Shown here: positions 41,032-46,340 of the stretch, one piece after another | Layout: each line of letters begins with the position of its first letter | Numbering within the stretch: the stretch's first letter is position 1 | DNA from: Betaproteobacteria bacterium | Lineage (GTDB): Bacteria; Pseudomonadota; Gammaproteobacteria; Burkholderiales; SG8-41 | Assembly (NCBI GenBank): GCA_947486575.1 | Contig: CANKUB010000025.1 | Span: 1-46,340, forward strand | Direction: 5' to 3' | Length of the DNA: 46,340 nt | Made by a program: the position numbers and the translations under genes | Notes under the pieces: generated by a model | Databases searched by the model: none | What the model was told of the DNA's origin: nothing | What the model saw: only the letters and a program-made list of their open reading frames with translations

Positions 41032-41050
41032 CAATAAAATCAATTACTTA
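41032..41050 (+). repeat. Dispersed 19-bp AT-rich element, copy 9
   Basis: CAATAAAATCAATTACTTA fits the consensus exactly and contains an exact IHF consensus. It lies between Bug 11 and the stop of the MOP transporter gene. Confidence 0.75.
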
Positions 41051-41064
41051 TATAAATTATGATG

Positions 41065-42378
41065 CTACGTTTCGCGGGGAAAAATAGGCCCCGCACTGCG
41101 GCTGTATAGCCGCACTCGCCAGCCGAGTATCAGCACTTCGGCCATGAATGCACAGCCAACCGCTGCGACGCCCACCGCTGCGCCGTTGAGGTCCGGTTTG
41201 AAGAGGGTGACGCTGCCCACGGCGACAACTACCAGTAGCCGGATCACGGCACTGCCCGCGATCACCTGCGTTTTGCGCATGGCGGAAAGCAGGCCGCGAA
41301 ACAGCGACGAGTAGCCCCACACAATCACCACCAGCAGCAGCATCTGCACACCTGGCGCAGCGTAGCTGCTGAGTGTTGCAGGCAGTCCCATGATGCCGTT
41401 GAGGATGAGCTCACGCAGGGGCGTATAGAACAGGATGAGTACCAGCACTGAGTAGGCAATCGCCAGCCGATGGGCGAATATCAGCATCACTCGCATATCT
41501 GCTCGATTGCGCACCAGCGCCTGCGCCGTTTGCACCAGGTTGCGCAGGGGTGAGGCGACGAGTGAATTGAGCGCGTTGACTACGCCAAACGCAGCCAGTG
41601 CTAGATCAGGGTTTGCCAGTCTGCCCAGAAAGAGATTGATGACGAATGTGACACCGTTTTCGGTGATCTGGGTAATCATCAGTGGCCACGAAAAATTCCA
41701 CATCTGGCGGTATGAGGCCTGCTCGCCGCCGGTGGCGGTAAGCTGGGCATAGAACTGTCGGCTCACCCAGTACATGTACAGGCTTTCGACGGCCATGCAG
41801 CCGACCAGCGATGCTGCGCCTGCCACCGCGCCTTCCATCCAGAATGGCAGCACCATCAGCATCAATGCCTGTGAGATCAGCCGCACCAGGGTCGAGTGAG
41901 AAATCAGCAGGGTGCGCCGATGCATCATGCACAAAGACGTTGCGAGATTTCGCACCTGGTTAGGAATGATCCACAGGCCCATGACGGCCGAGGATAGCTT
42001 GGCGAGGCGCGTGACTTCGGGGCTTGCGCCCATCAATTGGCTGAAGACCCAGTCGCCGATTGAAGTCAGCGCGACGGTTTCAATCAGCAGGAACGGCACG
42101 ATGCAGATGAAGAAATAAAAGCGCGCGATACGCCAGAATGAACGCTTGTCGGTGATGTAGGACATGCCGGCCTGCGTGGCGACACTCATGATGCCGCTGA
42201 AGGTGGTGTTGAAGGCAAATGCGATGCTGAATGCCGCCAGCGTGGTGGTCGGGTCACCCAGCCGCGCGAGAAAGCCATGTACGAGCGAATGCGAAAGCTG
42301 ATGCAGCTCGGTGGTCAGTATCAGCGGTACAAAAAACAGTACAGCAGTACGTACGGTCAGTGCCGCATGGGCTTGCAT
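41065..42378 (-). CDS. MOP-superfamily (ANKH/MATE-like) membrane transporter
   Basis: A 437-residue inner-membrane protein with about 12 hydrophobic segments in two halves. It has the MOP flippase layout: VLFFVPLILTTELHQLSHSL at the start, WNFSWPLMITQITENGVTFV opening the second half, and MRKTQVIAGSAVIRLLVVVA near the end. Comparing from memory, the order of motifs (second-half SFWWPL, a LKKT-x-IxRxxV segment near the C-terminus, NGAAVGVAAVG) resembles animal progressive ankylosis protein ANKH and its bacterial relatives more than NorM or MurJ. The substrate is unknown; ANKH exports small anionic metabolites. It has no partner gene and is divergent from the family 5 SBP. Confidence 0.78.
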   Translation of the reverse strand: MQAHAALTVRTAVLFFVPLILTTELHQLSHSLVHGFLARLGDPTTTLAAFSIAFAFNTTFSGIMSVATQAGMSYITDKRSFWRIARFYFFICIVPFLLIETVALTSIGDWVFSQLMGASPEVTRLAKLSSAVMGLWIIPNQVRNLATSLCMMHRRTLLISHSTLVRLISQALMLMVLPFWMEGAVAGAASLVGCMAVESLYMYWVSRQFYAQLTATGGEQASYRQMWNFSWPLMITQITENGVTFVINLFLGRLANPDLALAAFGVVNALNSLVASPLRNLVQTAQALVRNRADMRVMLIFAHRLAIAYSVLVLILFYTPLRELILNGIMGLPATLSSYAAPGVQMLLLVVIVWGYSSLFRGLLSAMRKTQVIAGSAVIRLLVVVAVGSVTLFKPDLNGAAVGVAAVGCAFMAEVLILGWRVRLYSRSAGPIFPRET

Positions 42379-42610
42379 GAATTTCCGGCAGGTTCTAGCG
42401 ACACGGGTTGGACGTGGATAGCGATACTTCGCAGTTCATGCATGATATTACGGGTTCTTATAATGGACTTGCAATAGATGCCATCGAATCTAACAGCATA
42501 GCGCACCAGCCACGATCAAGAAAGTGTGTTGTAGTGGCGCGCAGGCTGCGCGGGATTTGTTATGCTGCTCGTGCTAGTGGCGATCAATAACTATTCAACG
42601 GAGGAGAGCC

Positions 42611-44194
42611 ATGCAACAGCGTTCCCTGATAAAGCCGGTGGTGATGGCTTTTATACTTTTACTATCGATGCAGGCGTTGGCGCAAAAGGCGGGTGGCGTA
42701 TTGCGGCGTGCGAACGACGAAAACCCGCCCAGCGCTTCTTTGCATGAAGAAGGTTCAAACATCGTCACCACACCGTTTGTGCCGGTGTTCAATAATCTGG
42801 TCACCTTTGATTCCACCAAGAGCATCAGCAAGCCCGATGCGCTGGTGCCCGATCTCGCAACGAGCTGGTCGTGGAGCGCTGATAACAAGACACTGACCTT
42901 CAAGCTGCGCCGTGGCGTGAAATGGCATGATGGAAAACCGTTTTCAGCGGCAGACGTCAAATGCACGTGGGATACCGTAAGCGGCAAGCGGGACGGAGGT
43001 TGGCGCAAGAGTCCGCGCAAAGCGTGGTATGCAAACCTGCAGGAAATTGTCGTCGATGCGGACGATCAGGTGAGCTTCAAGCTGGGGCGACCGCAGCCGT
43101 CATTTTTAGGTTTTTTTGCGGCGGGCTGGTCAGTGGTGTATCCCTGTCATATCGATGGCAGACAGATGCGGCAGAAGCCAATTGGTACCGGCCCGTTCAT
43201 GGTGAGCTCCTTTGAGCCAGGCAAGATGATTCGTCTGGTGAAAAACCCCAATTACTTCAAACCGGGGCGGCCTTATCTCGACGGGATTGATATGCCGATC
43301 ATTTCGTCACCCAGTACCCGCAATCTGGCCTTCGTCGCCGGTGATACCGATATTTACACACCGAGCGCGACGCTATTGGCCGAAGTCAAGGCGAAGCGTG
43401 CCGATGCCATTTGCGAGGTGGGATTGAGTTATGCCTACACGCAACTGATCATCAATCGTACTGTGGCGCCATTCAACGACGTGCGCGTGCGGCGCGCGAT
43501 GGCGCTGGCGGTAGACCGCGAGGCAGTCATTAAGGTCAAGGGAGCAGGGCTGGACCGGCTGGGAGGCGAATTGATGCCGCCGCCGGAAGGTGCCTGGGGA
43601 CTGGATAAGGCAGAACTTGCGGCGATTCCTGGCTACGGCGCAGACATTGAGAAGCGACGCGAAGAGGCACGCAAGCTGATGCGCGAGGCGGGCTACGGCC
43701 CGGACAAGCCGCTGAATCTGGTACTCAGTACGCGTGATGTGGCGCGCTACCGCGACACCTCAGTATTGATCCTCGATCATCTTGCCAAAATCTATGTCAA
43801 GGGTGAGATGAAAACCATAGACACGGCGATCTGGACCAATATGGTTGCCAAGCGTAACTACACTGTAGCCGTGCGCTCGCGCGGGCAGGCAATTGATGAT
43901 CCCGACGTGTCATTCTACGAAAGTTTTTCATGTACTTCGCTGAGTAACGTGGATGGTTATTGCAACAAGGATATGGAGGCGCTGTTCGAAAAACAGTCAG
44001 CCATGGTCGATCAGAATGAGCGCAAGAAACTAGTCAAGGAGATCGACAGGCAAATGCAGATGGATGTGGTGCGACCGACAATTACGTTCGCTGCTCTTCC
44101 GTATTGCCGTCGCCCCTACGTAAAAGGCTATGTGCCGAGCCTGAACAACCAATATAGCAACCTTCGCATGGAAGACGTGTGGCTCGACAAATAG
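42611..44194 (+). CDS. ABC transporter substrate-binding protein, family 5
   Basis: A 527-residue exported SBP of the dipeptide/oligopeptide/nickel family. Leader MQQRSLIKPVVMAFILLLSM ends ALAQ; GGAGGAG precedes the ATG. Family features are VPDLATSWSWSADNKTLTFKL, RRGVKWHDGKPFSAADVK, GTGPFMVSSFEPG, LVKNPNYFKPGRPYLDGI and FNDVRVRRAMALAVDRE. The usual permease (DppB/DppC) and ATPase genes are absent, so it is an orphan receptor. A TATAAT box at 42459-42464 lies about 145 bp upstream. The next gene is on the opposite strand. Confidence 0.92.
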   Translation: MQQRSLIKPVVMAFILLLSMQALAQKAGGVLRRANDENPPSASLHEEGSNIVTTPFVPVFNNLVTFDSTKSISKPDALVPDLATSWSWSADNKTLTFKLRRGVKWHDGKPFSAADVKCTWDTVSGKRDGGWRKSPRKAWYANLQEIVVDADDQVSFKLGRPQPSFLGFFAAGWSVVYPCHIDGRQMRQKPIGTGPFMVSSFEPGKMIRLVKNPNYFKPGRPYLDGIDMPIISSPSTRNLAFVAGDTDIYTPSATLLAEVKAKRADAICEVGLSYAYTQLIINRTVAPFNDVRVRRAMALAVDREAVIKVKGAGLDRLGGELMPPPEGAWGLDKAELAAIPGYGADIEKRREEARKLMREAGYGPDKPLNLVLSTRDVARYRDTSVLILDHLAKIYVKGEMKTIDTAIWTNMVAKRNYTVAVRSRGQAIDDPDVSFYESFSCTSLSNVDGYCNKDMEALFEKQSAMVDQNERKKLVKEIDRQMQMDVVRPTITFAALPYCRRPYVKGYVPSLNNQYSNLRMEDVWLDK

Positions 44195-44273
44195 GCCCCT
44201 TGTCTCAGGTCTTGCCGGCGTGGGTTCTGCATACACGCCTGATTGGTGCTATCGATATTTGTGTGCCCGTGGA

Positions 44274-44747
44274 TTACCCCGGTGGGTGATCCTGCCGCCA
44301 CGCCCAGGTAATCACCCATTCATTGCCTTCGCCTTCGATGCACACGGCGGTGCCATTGCCAGGCTTGAACTCGACCACTTTGCAGGCCTCGTTGCCGCAC
44401 ACCAGCTGCGAGGCTGTGCGCAGCAGATAATCCACGTGACCGCACATCATAATGTCGCCGCCTGCTGCGGCGATTTCCGCCAGGAACGGCGCCAGCGGAT
44501 CGCCCGTGTTAACGGGATAGGCGGCCTTCACCGCCTTGCTTTGCATGCCCAGCCCCGCCGCAATACGCTGCGCAGTTTCAAGACTCCATTGTAATTCGCT
44601 GTGCAGCAGGCGCACGGGTGCGACGCCCAGTGCCTTGAAGCGCGCAGCCAGTCGTTCGCATTCGCGCTGGCCTTGCGGACTCAGGTGGCGCTGTGGGTCT
44701 TGGGCTGGCGTCAGCACGTCAGCGTGGTGCACCAGATATACTTTCAT
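44274..44747 (-). CDS. SixA-like histidine phosphatase family protein with degenerate active site
   Basis: A 157-residue protein of the histidine phosphatase (SixA-like) family. It begins MKVYLVHHADVL: His8 is the phosphorylated His position, but the preceding Arg of the RHG motif is His7 and the Gly is Ala9. The second conserved Arg (SPxxRAxQTA) is replaced by Trp54 in SELQWSLETA. The later catalytic-region His104 (MCGHVDYLL) remains. LSPQGQRECERLAARF is a normal family helix. Two phosphate-binding arginines are thus lost, so phosphatase activity is doubtful; it may bind a ligand. It is downstream of the aldolase on the same strand, with element copy 10 between. Confidence 0.8.
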   Translation of the reverse strand: MKVYLVHHADVLTPAQDPQRHLSPQGQRECERLAARFKALGVAPVRLLHSELQWSLETAQRIAAGLGMQSKAVKAAYPVNTGDPLAPFLAEIAAAGGDIMMCGHVDYLLRTASQLVCGNEACKVVEFKPGNGTAVCIEGEGNEWVITWAWRQDHPPG

Positions 44748-44755
44748 CGTTTATT

Positions 44756-44774
44756 TAAGTATTTGGTTTTAAAG
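44756..44774 (-). repeat. Dispersed 19-bp AT-rich element, copy 10 (degenerate)
   Basis: The minus strand reads CTTTAAAACCAAATACTTA: the 3' half CAAATACTTA matches and the 5' half has drifted. It lies between the aldolase stop and the SixA-like ATG. Confidence 0.55.
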
Positions 44775-44779
44775 GGATT

Positions 44780-45583
44780 TCAATACCCGCCTTTATCGGG
44801 CGCGCCCACCGGTACCAGTGGCGTCCAGCCGCTTAAACGTCCGATTTCTGCTTTGAAAAAACTGGCCATGCCACTGCGGTCGGTGCCGAGCATCACCATC
44901 TGAAAACCCTGATCGAGATAGCGCTGCGTGAATTTCGAGCTGGCAGTGTGCATGCCTGCAATTTTTTTGTGACGCTTGCAGCTTTCAAGAATCTTGTTGA
45001 CTGTAGCCACGTGTATCGGCTCGTCATTGTCCATCACCGGTGCCAGGCCGAGTGCCAGTGCAAGATCGGTCGGCCCGATGTAGGCCGCATCCACGCCCGG
45101 TGTGGAAATAATTTCATCCATTTTCTCAATGCCTTCGGGCGTTTCGATCATCACCACGCAGGCCACTTCATCGTTCGCGTGCTTCTGGTAATCAGCGCCG
45201 GCATATTGCATCACGCGGTTGGGGCCGTTGCTGCGCATGCCCACCGGCGGATAGCGGCACGCAGCGACGGCACGTTCAGCTTCCGCGCGGTTGCTCACCA
45301 TCGGCACGATTACGCCGTAAGCGCCTGCGTCCAGAACTTTCATGATCATTGACGGTTCGTTCCACGGCACGCGCACAAATGGCATGACGTTGGTGGTGGA
45401 AATCGCCGTGAGCATCGGCACTACATCAGAGTAGTCAATGCAGCCGTGCTGCATATCGACACACAGCCAGTCAAGTCCGGTATGGGCCATCACTTCAGCC
45501 GGAAAGCAGTGCGGTATGGATAGCCAGCCGCCAACAGCCGGTTTGCCTTCACGCCAGAGTTTTTTTACACGATTGATACGCAT
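44780..45583 (-). CDS. HpcH/HpaI aldolase family protein
   Basis: A 267-residue class II aldolase from ATG 45583, preceded by GGGAG; the in-frame extension to 45679 adds 32 unrelated residues. Family features: GGWLSIPHCFPAEVMAHTGLDWLCVDMQHG, PFVRVPWNEP with the catalytic-region Arg, GVIVPMVSNRAEAERAV, the metal Glu in VVMIETPEGIEKMDEI and the metal Asp in AYIGPTDLALALG. Such enzymes cleave 4-hydroxy-2-oxo acids to pyruvate (or an analogue) and an aldehyde. It could supply a 2-oxo acid to the E1/E2 complex, but no direct link is visible. It is followed by the SixA-like gene. Confidence 0.9.
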   Translation of the reverse strand: MRINRVKKLWREGKPAVGGWLSIPHCFPAEVMAHTGLDWLCVDMQHGCIDYSDVVPMLTAISTTNVMPFVRVPWNEPSMIMKVLDAGAYGVIVPMVSNRAEAERAVAACRYPPVGMRSNGPNRVMQYAGADYQKHANDEVACVVMIETPEGIEKMDEIISTPGVDAAYIGPTDLALALGLAPVMDNDEPIHVATVNKILESCKRHKKIAGMHTASSKFTQRYLDQGFQMVMLGTDRSGMASFFKAEIGRLSGWTPLVPVGAPDKGGY

Positions 45584-45851
45584 TTGGATTTTTCTCCCAG
45601 AAGTTATGTTGCGATTTAAGCCGGTATTCATTTTACAGCCTGAATGCGGGATTAGGGACGGCGGTGTTGTGTTGCGCACTACGTACCGCGCATGCCCACG
45701 TAAAGAAACTGACAGCTACGCCAGTTAGCCCTGGAAGTCATTGGATGGCGCAAGCAGATATTGGATTGGGCTCGGAATTGCGGTCTGAACAGAAATCCGA
45801 AGTCCGCAGGACTCCGCGCTGACGCCCGTGATCACGCGGCGATAGGCAAAA

Positions 45852-45883
45852 AAAATACCAACCGGAGAATCGGTTAGTATTTT
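45852..45883 (-). terminator. Bidirectional hairpin terminator
   Basis: AAAATACCAACCG (45852-45864) pairs with CGGTTAGTATTTT (45871-45883) with one mismatch. Read leftward, the stem is followed by an eight-T run, so it would end a minus-strand transcript entering from the right. Read rightward, it has only four T. Confidence 0.55.
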
Positions 45884-46246
45884 CAATTGGGGCGGCGTCT
45901 ACCGAATACTTGGTCTAACTATTTGAGTTAATGTGACTGTTTCTTTAGCGCATTACGAGGTTGCCCCCATAGCTGCCCCTGCCTTGTTGGCGTGATGCAT
46001 TTCCCAAACATCGTATGGAACGGAGACCCAAAACGCACCCGCGCGTTTGCGCGCGTCGCCCAAATAAAGCTAATACTGTGCGGTACGGTCTTGTGCGCAT
46101 TGCAGCCGCTGGTGGCTCCGGAGGCCGACACCCACAGCGGCCGATGAACCGACCGATAGCAACGACCGTTGTTCGGCCTGAGCCGCCATAGCCCATCTTT
46201 AACATGATTTCGTCATAAGTGGTCTTTTTGGGCGATTATTAAACTG

Positions 46247-46265
46247 TAAGTCATTGATTCTAAAT
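46247..46265 (-). repeat. Possible degenerate copy of the AT-rich element
   Basis: Fourteen of 19 positions match on the minus strand, and the 13 bp at 46247-46259 are an exact IHF consensus (AATCAATGACTTA). It lies in the gene-free right end. Confidence 0.3.
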
Positions 46266-46340
46266 AACTCACGTTTTTGAGTCGTTTTGTTGTGCCATAA
46301 TATTTTTCGTGGCCCAGTCTCCCCCCTTGCTTTTCGCGTA

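Larger units (their letters stand above)
45584..46340. other. About 750 bp without a supported gene
   Basis: No ORF here has family-like sequence or a plausible start. The stretch holds a bidirectional hairpin (45852-45883), a GC palindrome (46040-46055) and an IHF-consensus match (46247-46259). Base composition changes from GC-rich (46000-46160) to AT-rich beyond 46200. Confidence 0.55.

Noticed and set aside
45945-46205. 86-codon minus-strand frame at the right end
   Set aside because: Gly/Arg-rich, no start signal or family similarity; other frames there are equally open.

Overview
The window looks like a chromosomal segment of a betaproteobacterium, most likely Burkholderiales. The evidence is a moderately high G+C content (high fifties to sixty percent by eye), Shine-Dalgarno-led genes, and above all eleven intact periplasmic receptors of the Bug (TctC-like) family, an expansion typical of that order. 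I saw no rRNA, tRNA, CRISPR array, transposase or integrase. No gene resembles a transcriptional regulator, which is unusual for 46 kb of catabolic and transport genes.

Layout. Positions 1-3510 hold the 3' end of aas, a fused membrane protein/spermidine-synthase-like gene, and a roughly 500 bp non-coding stretch with a tight cluster of DnaA-box-like 9-mers, an IHF-like site and a small Arg-rich ORF. Positions 3757-20677 form one long co-directional block: an SBP without signal peptide, an alpha/beta hydrolase, two Bug receptors, an M24 peptidase-like protein, 2-oxoacid dehydrogenase E1alpha/E1beta, an exported amidohydrolase, E2, a luciferase-like oxidoreductase, vapBC, a beta-hydroxyacid dehydrogenase, a RidA protein, an aldo/keto reductase, an FMN alpha-hydroxyacid oxidase and a polysaccharide deacetylase. 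No E3 is present. This reads as a catabolic island for an imported, probably nitrogen-containing organic acid or amide; that pathway is inference.

Positions 20696-34205 mix strands. Here lie five more Bug receptors, a MaoC-like hotdog pair, an Fe-ADH-like protein with an eroded metal site, a class III CoA-transferase with a possible leader peptide, one more Bug receptor beside the only TctB-TctA membrane pair, and an EamA transporter. Positions 34246-40862 hold a YccU-type CoA-binding protein followed in frame by a relic of a Bug C-terminus, an HMG-CoA-lyase-like protein with a strong intrinsic terminator, an MmgE/PrpD protein and a tandem array of three Bug receptors. Positions 41065-45583 carry a MOP-type (ANKH-like) transporter, a family 5 SBP, a SixA-like protein lacking its conserved arginines and an HpcH/HpaI aldolase. 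The last 750 bp hold no supported gene.

The most interesting unexplained signal is a dispersed 19-bp AT-rich element, consensus YAATAAAAWCAAWYRSTTA, present in about ten good copies in both orientations, every one at a gene boundary. It supplies stop codons to some genes and the first codons of others. Its 3' two thirds resemble the IHF consensus WATCAANNNNTTR. A related copy lies 45 bp from the DnaA-box cluster, so that region resembles a DnaA-regulatory locus (datA/DARS type) more than an ordinary promoter.
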